Origin: Accumulibacter sp.
GTDB taxonomy: Bacteria; Pseudomonadota; Gammaproteobacteria; Burkholderiales; Rhodocyclaceae
Length of the DNA: 64,000 nt
Direction of reading: 5' to 3'
Assembly (NCBI RefSeq): GCF_029255285.1
Contig: NZ_JAPUVI010000106.1
Coordinates: forward strand, 1 to 64,000
Part shown: piece after piece, positions 10,301-18,304 of the stretch
Numbering within the stretch: position 1 is the stretch's first letter
Layout: each line of letters starts with the position of its first letter
The notes under the pieces: model-generated
Databases searched by the model: none
The model's input: only the letters and a program-made list of their open reading frames with translations
What the model was told of the DNA's origin: nothing
Position numbers and translations under genes: made by a program

Positions 10301-11009
10301 GCCGTTGCATGACGTCGCGCACCCGCGCCGGCTCGCCGCCCAACTGGCGCAGCGTACTGCGCAAGATGGCCGTCCCGAGGATGAGCAGCAGCGCGCCGGT
10401 AACGACCAGCACGGCGATTTCGATGTCGCGCACGTCGTTACCTTGCTGGCGAAGGACCTTGATCGCCTGCTCGGAGCGCGCCAGATTGATGTCGACGATT
10501 TCGCTCAGGATGTCGTCGGCAACCTGGAATTTCGGCCGGCATTCGCCGGCCATCAGATCGAGCGCCGGCTTGAGGTCCCGCTCGGCACCGCCGCGCCCTA
10601 GGTCGCCGACTTGCCGACATACCGCATTCATCGCCCGCCAAGCCACGTCGAAGCGCTTCAAGGCGTCCGTCTCGGCGGGCGTCAGATCGCCCCTCCGGTA
10701 GAGGTCGAGCAATCGCATCGCCTCTTTCTCGAAGCGCTCGCGGTTACCCGCGGCTTCGCGCAGGCGCGTCGCCTCGGTTTCGACGGCGACGCGATAATCG
10801 GCGCGGTTGACGGCAATGGCGTTCTGATTGGCGACCGCCACCCAAGCGATCGGCTGCAGTTGGTCGGAATACATCTTTTCGGCCAGTTCGCTCATCGTGG
10901 CGGTACCGCGCATCCCTTCGAAACCGGTGCTCACCGCCCCGAGCAGCGCGACGAAGATCAGGCCGAGGATTTTCTGCCGGATCGTGAATTGGTTGAGAAA
11001 ATGCAACAT
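7344..11009 (-). CDS. transmembrane hybrid sensor kinase (MCP-like sensor, HAMP, GAF, HisKA, HATPase, multiple REC)
   Basis: A 1221-residue inner-membrane sensor. TM1 (about 10-30) and TM2 (about 197-218, VLVVTGALLLILGTAILRS) bracket a periplasmic four-helix segment of chemoreceptor type. HAMP and a GAF domain (about 330-490) follow. A Gln-rich coiled coil (about 500-580) leads to HisKA (His592 in MSHELRTPLNAII), HATPase (DTGIGI, GGTGLGLTISLRL), a receiver (LLIDDDLAFGDAL, LDLGLPDMDG), a middle segment that looks like a degenerate receiver lacking a clear acceptor Asp, and a C-terminal receiver (LVVDDDPRNL, TDIMMPEMDGY). The ATG at 11009 has an excellent AAGGAGGT at 11015-11022. It is the first gene of the operon and probably the membrane sensor feeding the two downstream products. 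Confidence 0.92.
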   Translation of the reverse strand: MLHFLNQFTIRQKILGLIFVALLGAVSTGFEGMRGTATMSELAEKMYSDQLQPIAWVAVANQNAIAVNRADYRVAVETEATRLREAAGNRERFEKEAMRLLDLYRRGDLTPAETDALKRFDVAWRAMNAVCRQVGDLGRGGAERDLKPALDLMAGECRPKFQVADDILSEIVDINLARSEQAIKVLRQQGNDVRDIEIAVLVVTGALLLILGTAILRSTLRQLGGEPARVRDVMQRLSGGDLSTLLPIEPGDTESMACSINSMIGTLARLAVRAEAIGRGDFSEDVPLLSEHDQLGKSIDSMNRMLRASKLADVGRNWIKDGYNHLSTELTGGLSPQQVADTAIRVVGRYLAAGRGVLYVFRPQENCLDLLASYMYTERPRLGNRFAVGEGAVGQVAREKKPIILTAVDPDAAPVVTGTLSALPCYTYTYPLLREGLLLGVVELASFERFDELQREFLLGAADMIASFLQAAEQQENVRQLLVVAERAEKEARQQSERLQEANARMEEQQQQLQQQAEELRQSNVQLEEQQQQVQQQSEELEQTNSQLEQQQKRLEQSNLELRSSREELDAKARQLELSSQYKSEFLANMSHELRTPLNAIILLSKMIAGNAGGRLSSDEVKQAEVIHRSGEDLLHLINDVLDLSKVEAGHMEVHPARVDSAALSESCRDLFEPAAHERGLTFDVEDHIRGSFVSDVDKIGQILRNLLSNALKFTKKGGVSLRLERCSGDALPIRIEVRDTGIGIPLEKQALIFEAFRQADGSTSRQYGGTGLGLTISLRLAQLLGGTIELASALGEGSVFSLRLPENPTDQPLAAAAPPAPPPTAAERVIAPLDDRDQLAPGDQAILLIDDDLAFGDALRQLNRKLGYKTLLAANGADGIELARRHRPAGILLDLGLPDMDGSEVLHAIKSSDLAPIPVYVVSARDRDAALLRQGIVGYLQKPVNADQIARVESEVMAARSAVLVVGSGAIDAAEVLRIIGPRFGQVRQCAAGEALRAALREHRWRLALVALSGQGADEGVAIAESIRQASPETAILFFSPQPVSEADEARLRSYSDSIIVNTPQADQRLLRNIERFLLEVPQAAPSTTVEDGHQRLAGRSILVVDDDPRNLFVITAALEQNGASVRSAINGKQALVLLAQAAVDLVITDIMMPEMDGYQTIAAIRGTPGLANIPIVALTAKALPEDKKSVLAAGADDYLSKPVDYEVLVNMASLWCAKR

Positions 11010-11327
11010 CAACGACCTCCTTCGAAACACGCCACGGTTTTGCCTTTAGCTTACTCCGGAATGCCAGTCGAAGACAAAGCGCCGCCAGCCGCCGGACAAG
11101 CGCTGGGGGCCACCGGCCTGCATGGCGAAACCGCCGTGCACCGACAGCGCCTGCGGCGGATGTCCGACCACGCTCCCGGCAACGGCCCGGGACCGACGCG
11201 CGATCAGGACATCGCCATGAAACATACGTCTTTTCAGCGCCGCGACGGCGAGTTACTATGAGAGCTCTTTTTTGTGGGGGCCAGAGGCTGTGGCTCCAGA
11301 CTCGTGACAGGAAAGGAAGCGTTCGTC

Positions 11328-13172
11328 TTGAAGCCCACCGACATCGCCGCGCCCGACTATTTCCACAAGGTCGTTGACTGCCAGTGGGCCTGCCCGGCCC
11401 ACACGCCCGTTCCCGAGTACATTCGGCTGATCGCCGCCGGCCGTTACAGCGACGCCTACATGCTTAACTGGGTGTCGAACGTCTTTCCCGGCATCCTCGG
11501 ACGAACCTGTGACCGTCCTTGCGAACCGGCCTGCCGTCGCGCGCGCGTCGAGGACGAGACGGCGGACGGCCAGAGCCGCCGGGAGCCAGTCGCCATCTGC
11601 CGCCTGAAGCGCGTCGCCGCCGACTACAAGCAGGACATCCGCGGCCGGCTGCCGACACCCGCTGCGCAGAAAAACGGCCGGCGCGTCGCCTGCATCGGCG
11701 CCGGTCCGGCGTCGCTGACCGTCGCCCGCGACCTCGCACCGCTCGGTTACGAAGTGGTGATCTACGACGGCGACGCTCGCGCCGGCGGCATGATGCGCAC
11801 GCAGATCCCGAAGTTTCGTTTGCCCGAGGAGGTGATCGACGAGGAAACGGGCTACGTGTTGGGCCTCGGCGTCGACTTCCGGGGGGGCCAGTACGTCCAT
11901 TCGCTAAGGGATCTGCTCGCCGAAGGCTACGACGCGGTATTCGTCGGCTGTGGCGCACCGCGCGGCCAGGATCTCGACATTCCGGGGCGCCAGCAGGCGG
12001 CGAAGCACATCCATCTGGGTATCGACTGGCTGGCCAACGTCGCTTTCGGCCACACGACTTCGATCGGCAAGCGCGTCATCGTCCTCGGAGGCGGCAACAC
12101 GGCGATGGACTGCTGCCGCTCGGCCCGCCGCCTGGGCGGTGAAGATGTGAAGGTCATCGTGCGCTCGGGCTTCGAGCAGATGAAAGCCAGCCCGTGGGAG
12201 AAAGAGGACGCCATGCACGAAGGCATTCCGATCCTCAATAACCTGGTGCCCAAAGCCTTCACGCACAACGGCGGCCGACTGACCGGCGTGACGTTCTCGA
12301 AAGTGCGTTCGGTCTACGATGACAAAGGGCGGCGCAGCCTGCTGCCGACCGGCGAGCCGGACGCCCATTTCCCGTGCGACGTAGTGCTCGTCGCCGTCGG
12401 CCAGGAGAACGCTTTTCCCTGGATCGAGCGCGACATCGGTATCGAATTCGACAAGTGGGGCCTACCCAAGCTCGATGCGGCGACCATGCAATCGACGCTG
12501 CCCAACGTCTTCTTTGGCGGTGACGCGGCGTTCGGGCCGAAAAACATCATCTGGGCGGTGGCGCACGGACACGACGCAGCGGTTTCCATCGACCGCCTGC
12601 TCAACGGCGAGGACATCGCCGCACGCCCCGATCCGATGACGACCTTGATCTCGCAGAAGATGGGGATCCACGCCTGGCGTTACGACAACGCGATTTCGGA
12701 CGACCGTCGCCTGCGCGTGCCGCTGCGCGACACGAGCGCCGCGCTGAAGAACATCCGGATCGAAGTGGAACTGGGTTTCGACCCGCAACTGGCCTTCAAG
12801 GAAGCGCAGCGCTGCCTAAACTGCGACGTGCAAACGGTTTTCGCGCCCAAGCTGTGCATCGAATGCGACGCCTGCATGGACATCTGCCCGATGGACTGCA
12901 TCAGCTTCACGTGCAACGGTGAGGAAGAGGAACTGCGCCCCCGCCTGCGCGCGCCGGCACTCAACGCAAGCCAGGCTCTCTACGTCTCCGAAACCCTGAA
13001 GACCGGCCGCGTGATGATCAAGGACGAGGACGTCTGCCTGCACTGCGGACTGTGTGCCGAGCGCTGCCCGACCGGCGCCTGGGACATGCAGAAGTTCCTG
13101 CTGCAGATGACGCACGCCGGCCCGGCCTGCCGCAGCGCCAGCGTGCCGGCCGATCAGCAGCCAACCGCCTGA
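11328..13172 (+). CDS. FAD-dependent, GltD-like NAD(P)H oxidoreductase with two 4Fe-4S clusters (KorC-like)
   Basis: About 614 residues. The N-terminal Fe-S domain of the glutamate-synthase small-subunit type has Cys motifs DCQWACPAHTPVPEY and CDRPCEPACRR. The flavoprotein core has a first dinucleotide fold (CIGAGPASL) and a second (VLGGGNTAMDCCRSA), plus the FFGGDAAFGPKNIIWAVAHG flavin motif. The C-terminus carries two 4Fe-4S motifs, CIECDACMDICPMDC and CLHCGLCAERCP. It lies 11 bases before the 2-oxoacid oxidoreductase subunits, so it most likely passes electrons between NAD(P) and the ferredoxin-type clusters of that enzyme, as reported for 2-oxoglutarate:NADP oxidoreductase of aromatic-degrading Rhodocyclales (recalled literature). 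I chose the TTG at 11328, with GGAAAGGAAG 8-9 bases upstream. GTG at 11304 or 11274 is possible. Confidence 0.85.
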   Translation: MKPTDIAAPDYFHKVVDCQWACPAHTPVPEYIRLIAAGRYSDAYMLNWVSNVFPGILGRTCDRPCEPACRRARVEDETADGQSRREPVAICRLKRVAADYKQDIRGRLPTPAAQKNGRRVACIGAGPASLTVARDLAPLGYEVVIYDGDARAGGMMRTQIPKFRLPEEVIDEETGYVLGLGVDFRGGQYVHSLRDLLAEGYDAVFVGCGAPRGQDLDIPGRQQAAKHIHLGIDWLANVAFGHTTSIGKRVIVLGGGNTAMDCCRSARRLGGEDVKVIVRSGFEQMKASPWEKEDAMHEGIPILNNLVPKAFTHNGGRLTGVTFSKVRSVYDDKGRRSLLPTGEPDAHFPCDVVLVAVGQENAFPWIERDIGIEFDKWGLPKLDAATMQSTLPNVFFGGDAAFGPKNIIWAVAHGHDAAVSIDRLLNGEDIAARPDPMTTLISQKMGIHAWRYDNAISDDRRLRVPLRDTSAALKNIRIEVELGFDPQLAFKEAQRCLNCDVQTVFAPKLCIECDACMDICPMDCISFTCNGEEEELRPRLRAPALNASQALYVSETLKTGRVMIKDEDVCLHCGLCAERCPTGAWDMQKFLLQMTHAGPACRSASVPADQQPTA

Positions 13173-13183
13173 GGAGAGCGACC

Positions 13184-15022
13184 ATGCAGAAGATCGAAGC
13201 GGTCAATGATTTCGTCGTCAAGTTTGCCAATATCAACGGCTCGGGCTCGGCATCGGCGAACGAGTTGTTCGCACGCGCCATCCTGCGCATGGGCGTTCCG
13301 GTTTCACCGCGCAACATCTTCCCGTCGAACATCCAGGGACTGCCGACCTGGTTCGAAGTGAGGGTGACCGAGCACGGCTACCTTGGCCGGCGCGGCGGTG
13401 TCGACATGATGGTCGCCATGAATCCACAGACCTGGGACCAGGACGTGCGCGAGATCGACCCCGGCGGCTATCTGTTCTACGACAGCTCAAAAGCGGTCCC
13501 ACGCAGCCGTCTGCGCGACGACATACACGTCATCGGCATGCCGGTCACCGAGATCTGCAACGATTCCTACAGCGACGCGCGCGAACGACAGTTGTTGAAG
13601 AACATTCTCTACATCGGCGCCTTGGCCCAACTGCTCGAGATCGATTCGACCGAGATCGAGAAACTTTTCAGCGAACAGTATCACGGCAAGGAGAAGCTGC
13701 TCGACGCCAACGTCAAGGCGCTGAACCTCGGGCGCGAGTATGCGCGCCAGCATCTGAAGCCAGTCGCACTGAAGGTCGAACGGCGCGATGCGGTGGGCGA
13801 CAAGGTTTTCGTCGATGGCAACAGTGCCGCCGCACTGGGTTGCGTCTACGGCGGAGCGACGGTTTGCGCCTGGTATCCGATCACCCCGTCATCGTCGGTC
13901 GCCGAAGCTTTCATGCGTTACGCACAAAAGCTGCGCGTCGACCCGGACACCGGCCAGCGTCGCTACGCCATCGTCCAGGCCGAGGACGAACTGGCGTCGA
14001 TCGGCATGGTGATCGGCGCCGGCTGGAACGGTGCCCGTTCATTCACCGCTACCTCGGGACCCGGGATCTCGCTGATGACCGAGTTCATCGGCCTGGCCTA
14101 CTTTGCCGAAATACCGGCCGTGCTGATCAATGTCCAGCGCGGCGGCCCGTCGACCGGCATGCCGACGCGCACCCAGCAGGCCGACATCCTCGCCTGCGCC
14201 TATGCCTCGCACGGCGACACGCGACATGTCCTGCTCTTTCCCGAAGATCCTTACGAGTGCTTCGAAATGTCGGCGCAGGCGCTCGACCTGGCGGAGCGCC
14301 TGCAAACCCCGATCTTCGTCATGACCGACCTCGACATCGGCATGAACCAGCGGCTCTGCCGACCATTCGCTTGGGACGACAGCCAGCAGTACGACCGCGG
14401 CAAAGTGATGACCCGTGAGGCACTCGACGCCGGCACCGATTTCGGCCGCTACCTCGACGTCGACGGCGATGGCATTCCTTACCGGACCTATCCGGGAACG
14501 CATCCGACGAAAGGCGGCTATTTCACTCGCGGCTCGACGAAAAACGCTTATGCCGGTTACTCGGAAGCCGGCGCCGACTACATCTACAACATGCAGCGGT
14601 TGCTGAGAAAGTTCGAAACGGCCAAGTCGCTGGTGCCCTTGCCGGTCCTCACTGCGGCGAAATACCCGGCCCGTTTCGCGGCGGTCTACTACGGATCGAC
14701 CAGCCCGGCGATGCACGAGGCGCTCGACGCCTTGGCCGAACAGGGGATCTACATCAATGCCCTGCGCATCCGTGCCTTTCCCTTCCAGAACGAGATCGCC
14801 GATTTCATCGCCGCTCATTCGAAGGTTTTCGTGCTCGAACAGAATCTCGACGGACAACTGACGACACTGCTGATCAATGAAGCCGGCGTCAACCCGGCAA
14901 GCCTGATTCGAGTCCTGCACTACGACGGCACCCCAATCACGGCCCGCTTCATCACCCGGGAAATCGCCGAGCGCGTCTCGCGCATCAACGTCCGTCCACT
15001 TCGCGAAGGAATGGTGGCCTGA
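13184..15022 (+). CDS. korA: 2-oxoacid:acceptor oxidoreductase, fused gamma-alpha subunit (KorA-like)
   Basis: A 612-residue subunit. The N-terminal gamma domain (about 1-190) has the NGSGSASANELFARAILRMG region and GRRGGVDMMVAMN. The alpha domain (about 205-600) starts at DGNSAAALGCVYGGATVCAWYPITPSSS, typical of the pyrimidine-binding domain, and includes the ATSGPGISLMTEFIGLAYFAEIP and QRGGPSTGMPTRTQQAD motifs. With the next gene it forms a CoA-dependent 2-oxoacid decarboxylating oxidoreductase, probably for 2-oxoglutarate. Substrate choice is inferred from similarity of the three-gene layout to Thauera/Azoarcus Kor. The ATG at 13184 follows GAGGAGAG at an ideal distance and lies 11 bases after the upstream stop. 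Confidence 0.88.
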   Translation: MQKIEAVNDFVVKFANINGSGSASANELFARAILRMGVPVSPRNIFPSNIQGLPTWFEVRVTEHGYLGRRGGVDMMVAMNPQTWDQDVREIDPGGYLFYDSSKAVPRSRLRDDIHVIGMPVTEICNDSYSDARERQLLKNILYIGALAQLLEIDSTEIEKLFSEQYHGKEKLLDANVKALNLGREYARQHLKPVALKVERRDAVGDKVFVDGNSAAALGCVYGGATVCAWYPITPSSSVAEAFMRYAQKLRVDPDTGQRRYAIVQAEDELASIGMVIGAGWNGARSFTATSGPGISLMTEFIGLAYFAEIPAVLINVQRGGPSTGMPTRTQQADILACAYASHGDTRHVLLFPEDPYECFEMSAQALDLAERLQTPIFVMTDLDIGMNQRLCRPFAWDDSQQYDRGKVMTREALDAGTDFGRYLDVDGDGIPYRTYPGTHPTKGGYFTRGSTKNAYAGYSEAGADYIYNMQRLLRKFETAKSLVPLPVLTAAKYPARFAAVYYGSTSPAMHEALDALAEQGIYINALRIRAFPFQNEIADFIAAHSKVFVLEQNLDGQLTTLLINEAGVNPASLIRVLHYDGTPITARFITREIAERVSRINVRPLREGMVA

Positions 15023-15023
15023 A

Positions 15024-16079
15024 ATGACCTATATCGCCAAACCGAAACTACACCACCCCAGCCTGACCAAGAACCGCGTCGGCTTCACCCGCCGCGACTA
15101 CGAAGGCAAGATCTCGACGCTGTGCGCCGGCTGCGGCCACGACTCGATCTCGGCGGCGATCATCCAGGCCTGCTGGGAACTCGACATCGAGCCGCATCGG
15201 GTCGCCAAGCTGTCGGGAATCGGCTGCTCGTCGAAGACGCCGGACTATTTTCTCGGCAACTCGCATGGCTTCAACACCGTCCATGGCCGCATGCCGTCGG
15301 TCCTCACGGGCGCCTACCTAGCGAACCGCGAATTGATCTACCTGGGCGTTTCGGGTGACGGCGACTCGGCTTCGATCGGCCTCGGTCAGTTCGCTCACGT
15401 CATGCGGCGGGGTGTCAACATGACCTACATCGTGGAGAACAACGGCGTCTATGGGCTGACCAAAGGACAGTTCTCGGCGACCGCCGACAAAGGCTCGAAG
15501 TCCAAACGCGGACAGGTGAACAACGACGCGCCGATCGATCTCGTGACGCTTGCGCTGGTCATGGGAGCGACGTTCGTCGGCCGTGGATTTTCCGGCGACA
15601 AGACGCAGCTCGTGCCGCTGATCAAGTCGGCACTTGCGCATCAGGGCGCCGCCGTGATCGACGTCCTGTCGCCTTGCCTGGCCTTCAACAACCACACCGG
15701 AAGCACCAAGAGCTACGACTACGTGCGCGAACACAACGAAGCCGTCAACCGGCTCGACTTCTGGCCGCCGCGCGAAGAGATCACCGCCGACTACGGTGAG
15801 GGCGAGGTCACCGACGTTCGTCAGCACGACGGCTCGGTCGTTCGCCTGCGCAAGCTGCACGCCGACTACGACCCGACCGACCGCATCCGGGCAATGAGCT
15901 ACATCCAGGAGCACGCGGCGCGCGGCGAGGTCGTCACCGGGTTGCTCTATGTCGACGTCGACTCGCGCGACCTGCACCGGCAACTTGGAACCGTGGAGCA
16001 GCCCCTCAACACGCTGGGTGCCGGCCAATTGTGCCCGGGCACGACAGCGCTCCAGAAGATCAACGCATCGCTGCGTTAG
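15024..16079 (+). CDS. korB: 2-oxoacid:acceptor oxidoreductase, beta (TPP-binding) subunit (KorB-like)
   Basis: A 351-residue subunit whose ATG comes one base after the korA stop. The thiamine diphosphate motif is clear: GDGDSASIGLGQFAHVMRRG followed by VENNGVYGLTKGQFSAT. Cys residues near the N-terminus (STLCAGCGHDSIS) and further on (GIGCSSKTPDYF), with CLAFNNHTG later, match the cluster-binding Cys pattern of KorB/PorB proteins. It catalyses decarboxylation of the 2-oxoacid on TPP and passes electrons through its 4Fe-4S cluster towards the flavoprotein encoded first in the operon. Last gene of the operon; a 139-base gap separates it from psd. Confidence 0.9.
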   Translation: MTYIAKPKLHHPSLTKNRVGFTRRDYEGKISTLCAGCGHDSISAAIIQACWELDIEPHRVAKLSGIGCSSKTPDYFLGNSHGFNTVHGRMPSVLTGAYLANRELIYLGVSGDGDSASIGLGQFAHVMRRGVNMTYIVENNGVYGLTKGQFSATADKGSKSKRGQVNNDAPIDLVTLALVMGATFVGRGFSGDKTQLVPLIKSALAHQGAAVIDVLSPCLAFNNHTGSTKSYDYVREHNEAVNRLDFWPPREEITADYGEGEVTDVRQHDGSVVRLRKLHADYDPTDRIRAMSYIQEHAARGEVVTGLLYVDVDSRDLHRQLGTVEQPLNTLGAGQLCPGTTALQKINASLR

Positions 16080-16160
16080 CAAGCGCCTCGCGCGTCCGGC
16101 GCCTTGGCGAATCGGCTCACCGTCGAGGCGCTGCGCGCCACCACGTCGGTGGACGAAAGG

Positions 16161-16190
16161 CATCGCCTGCGGCAGGCAAGGCCGTATAAT
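16161..16190 (+). promoter_or_regulatory. candidate sigma70 promoter for psd
   Basis: A perfect TATAAT at 16185-16190 lies 28 bases before the psd GTG. The hexamer an 18-base spacer upstream (16161-16166) is a poor -35. A GCCTGCGGCAGGC inverted repeat fills the spacer. Confidence 0.45.
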
Positions 16191-16218
16191 GTAGCCTTCC
16201 CTCCCGCAGAGCACTGCC

Positions 16219-17073
16219 GTGTTCGACCGTCTTGCCGTCACCGCGCAATACCTCCTTCCCAAACAGGCACTCACCACCCTCGCCGGCAAGTTCGCCGACA
16301 CCGAAGCCGGGAGTCTCAGCACCAGCGTCATTCGCTGGTTCGTGCGGCGCTACGGTGTCGACCTCAGTGAAGCAGTCGATGCTAACCCGGTCAGTTATCG
16401 CAGCTTCAACGAGTTCTTTACCCGGCCTCTGCGCAGCGGCGCGCGGCCACTCGCCGACGCCGATTTCATCTGCCCGGTCGACGGCACCATCAGCCAGTTT
16501 GGCGGCATCGAGCGCGATCAGATTTTTCAGGCCAAGGGTCATCACTACTCGACCACGGCACTCGTCGGCGGTGACGGCGAACTGGCGTCGCGCTTCGCGG
16601 ATGGCGCTTTCGCTACCCTCTATCTCAGCCCGCGCGACTATCACCGGATTCACATGCCGGTCGATGGCCGCCTGCGGCGCATGATTCACGTCCCCGGCGA
16701 GTTGTTCTCGGTCAATCCCATCACTGCGCGCGGCGTCCCGGGTCTGTTTGCCCGCAACGAGCGGGTGGTCTGCGTCTTCGATGCCGACTTCGGCAGCTTC
16801 GTCTTGACGCTGGTCGGCGCAACGATCGTTGGCAGCATGGCGACCGTCTGGCACGGTACGGTCAACCCGCCACGCAGCGGACAAATCCGTGAATGGCGCT
16901 ACGACGAGCAACGAGTGTGGCTCCGCAAGGGCGAGGAAATGGGTCGCTTCCTGCTCGGTTCGACGGTAGTCTTACTGTTCCCGAGGGACACGCTGCGCTT
17001 CGATCCGGCCTGGGCTGCCGCCCGTGCGGTCCGCATGGGCGAGAGAATGGCCGACCGCGGTAGCGCGTCCTGA
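16219..17073 (+). CDS. psd: phosphatidylserine decarboxylase proenzyme
   Basis: A 284-residue protein that converts phosphatidylserine to phosphatidylethanolamine at the inner membrane. Family features include FNEFFTRPLRSGARP (about 57-71), CPVDGTISQFG, the YLSPRDYHRIHMPVDG block with conserved His, PGELFSVNP, and the self-cleavage site LGST with Ser248, which becomes the pyruvoyl group. Length is normal for the gammaproteobacterial-type enzyme. It starts with GTG at 16219 with only a weak AGAG upstream. It stands alone after the kor operon, behind its own TATAAT. Confidence 0.93.
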   Translation: MFDRLAVTAQYLLPKQALTTLAGKFADTEAGSLSTSVIRWFVRRYGVDLSEAVDANPVSYRSFNEFFTRPLRSGARPLADADFICPVDGTISQFGGIERDQIFQAKGHHYSTTALVGGDGELASRFADGAFATLYLSPRDYHRIHMPVDGRLRRMIHVPGELFSVNPITARGVPGLFARNERVVCVFDADFGSFVLTLVGATIVGSMATVWHGTVNPPRSGQIREWRYDEQRVWLRKGEEMGRFLLGSTVVLLFPRDTLRFDPAWAAARAVRMGERMADRGSAS

Positions 17074-17176
17074 TCGACGACACGCCAACACGGACGAACA
17101 GCCTCAGGCCGTCAGCGCTGCGCACAGGCGGCGGGAACATGTAAGATCGCTCTTCCTCATCCAGCTGAGCAAACCG

Positions 17177-17628
17177 ATGACTCCACTTCGCCTGCCGTCC
17201 TAGCTGACGCTTGTGCTTCTGTTCCGGCTCGGTGGTCGTGCCAGCCGCCTGGTTGTACGACGAGATTCTGTACGACGGCGCAAAACGTGCCGAATGCCGG
17301 GATCTATGCCATCGATGTGTCGTGCGCGGCGCTCGACGACAAGGACGAACCAGCCTACGTGAATGAGCAGGCGACACCCTTCGTACTGCCCGACGAGGCG
17401 CTCGATCGCCTGCGCGCCGCGGCTGGAACCATCATCATGGCATCGCCGGAGTTCCAGCGCCTGCGAAAGGACGTCGACGCGAGAATCCGTCCACGATTGC
17501 GACAACTCCAACGGCAGCAGCGGCAGCTCCCGGCCTCATGTCCCGAGGCATCCGCCGATCCCACCAGCCGCTCGCACAAAAAACGTCGGCCCCAATGCCC
17601 CTGGCCGAATTTTCGGGGCCACTTCTGA
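17177..17628 (+). pseudogene. remnant of a patatin-like phospholipase lipoprotein
   Basis: The 3' part (about 17281-17480) encodes VPNAGIYAIDVSCAALDD, then YVNEQATPFVLPDEALDRLRAAAG and SPEFQRLRKD, which match the C-terminal region of bacterial patatin-like lipoproteins (IDVSFDAL..YLN..PTSFxLPxExVDRLRAAAGxIL..SPEFQRLL). The 5' part (17177 onward) looks like a signal peptide (MTPLRLPS, stop, LTLVLLFRLGGRASRL) with an in-frame stop at 17201-17203 and Arg where a lipobox Cys would be. The central catalytic part, with GXSXG and the Asp motif, is missing. So an internal deletion plus point changes have killed it. The 5' half of this reading is less secure than the 3' half. Confidence 0.55.
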
Positions 17629-17634
17629 CAAGAC

Positions 17635-18009
17635 TCAAACTCGCAGCATTTCCGCGATACTCAATAGCTCGGCACGCAGCGTTTCGACCGTCAGGGCCGA
17701 CGCGCCACCATTGGTTTCACCTTCGAGCGCCGCCTCGTCGAGCCTGTTGCGCGCACCGCTGATGGTAAAGCCCTGACTATAAAGAAGCTCACGGATACGG
17801 CGAACCAGGAGAACTTCGTGATGCTGGTAATAGCGGCGATTACCACGACGTTTTACTGGTCTGAGTTGTGAGAACTCCTGCTCCCAGTAGCGCAGTACAT
17901 GCGGCTTGACTCCGCACAGTTCGCTGACCTCGCCAATAGTGAAGTAGCGCTTCGCCGGGATAGCCGGTAAGGGCTCGTTGACCGCGTCCCTAGGACTCGC
18001 TTCCATCAT
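17635..18009 (-). CDS. MerR-family transcriptional regulator
   Basis: A 124-residue regulator. The winged helix at about 22-90 ([25 protein letters not shown]...[28 protein letters not shown]) is typical of the MerR-like proteins found directly after ihfA in beta- and gammaproteobacteria. No Cys-rich effector loop is present, so it is not a metal sensor of the classical type. The start overlaps the last 20 bases of ihfA, so it is probably translated by coupling. Its target is unknown. It ends the thrS operon. Confidence 0.88.
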   Translation of the reverse strand: MMEASPRDAVNEPLPAIPAKRYFTIGEVSELCGVKPHVLRYWEQEFSQLRPVKRRGNRRYYQHHEVLLVRRIRELLYSQGFTISGARNRLDEAALEGETNGGASALTVETLRAELLSIAEMLRV

Positions 18010-18292
18010 AAGCGTGCTCCACCTCGCCCTTCAGTTTCTGGCTGGCATGAAAAGTCACGACTCGCCGCGCCGTGATCGGAATCTCCTCGCCGGTTTTTGG
18101 GTTGCGGCCAGGCCGCTGCGGTTTGTCGCGTAGCTGAAAATTGCCGAAACCCGAGAGTTTTACCCCATCACCACGTTCGAGGGCGTTGCGAATCTCCTCG
18201 AAGAAGGCCTCCACCATGTCCTTGGCTTCACGCTTGTTGAGACCGACTTTCTCGAACAACAGGTCCGCGAGTTCTGCTTTGGTAAGCGTCAT
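17990..18292 (-). CDS. ihfA: integration host factor subunit alpha
   Basis: A 100-residue DNA-bending protein of the HU/IHF family. It has the [18 protein letters not shown]-terminus, [12 protein letters not shown], and [20 protein letters not shown], which forms the minor-groove arm. This matches IhfA rather than HU or IhfB. It dimerises with IhfB, encoded elsewhere. It starts 12 bases after the pheT stop, the classical pheT-ihfA arrangement, and overlaps merR at its 3' end. Confidence 0.95.
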   Translation of the reverse strand: MTLTKAELADLLFEKVGLNKREAKDMVEAFFEEIRNALERGDGVKLSGFGNFQLRDKPQRPGRNPKTGEEIPITARRVVTFHASQKLKGEVEHAYDGSES

Positions 18293-18304
18293 TCATCCCC
18301 CTTC

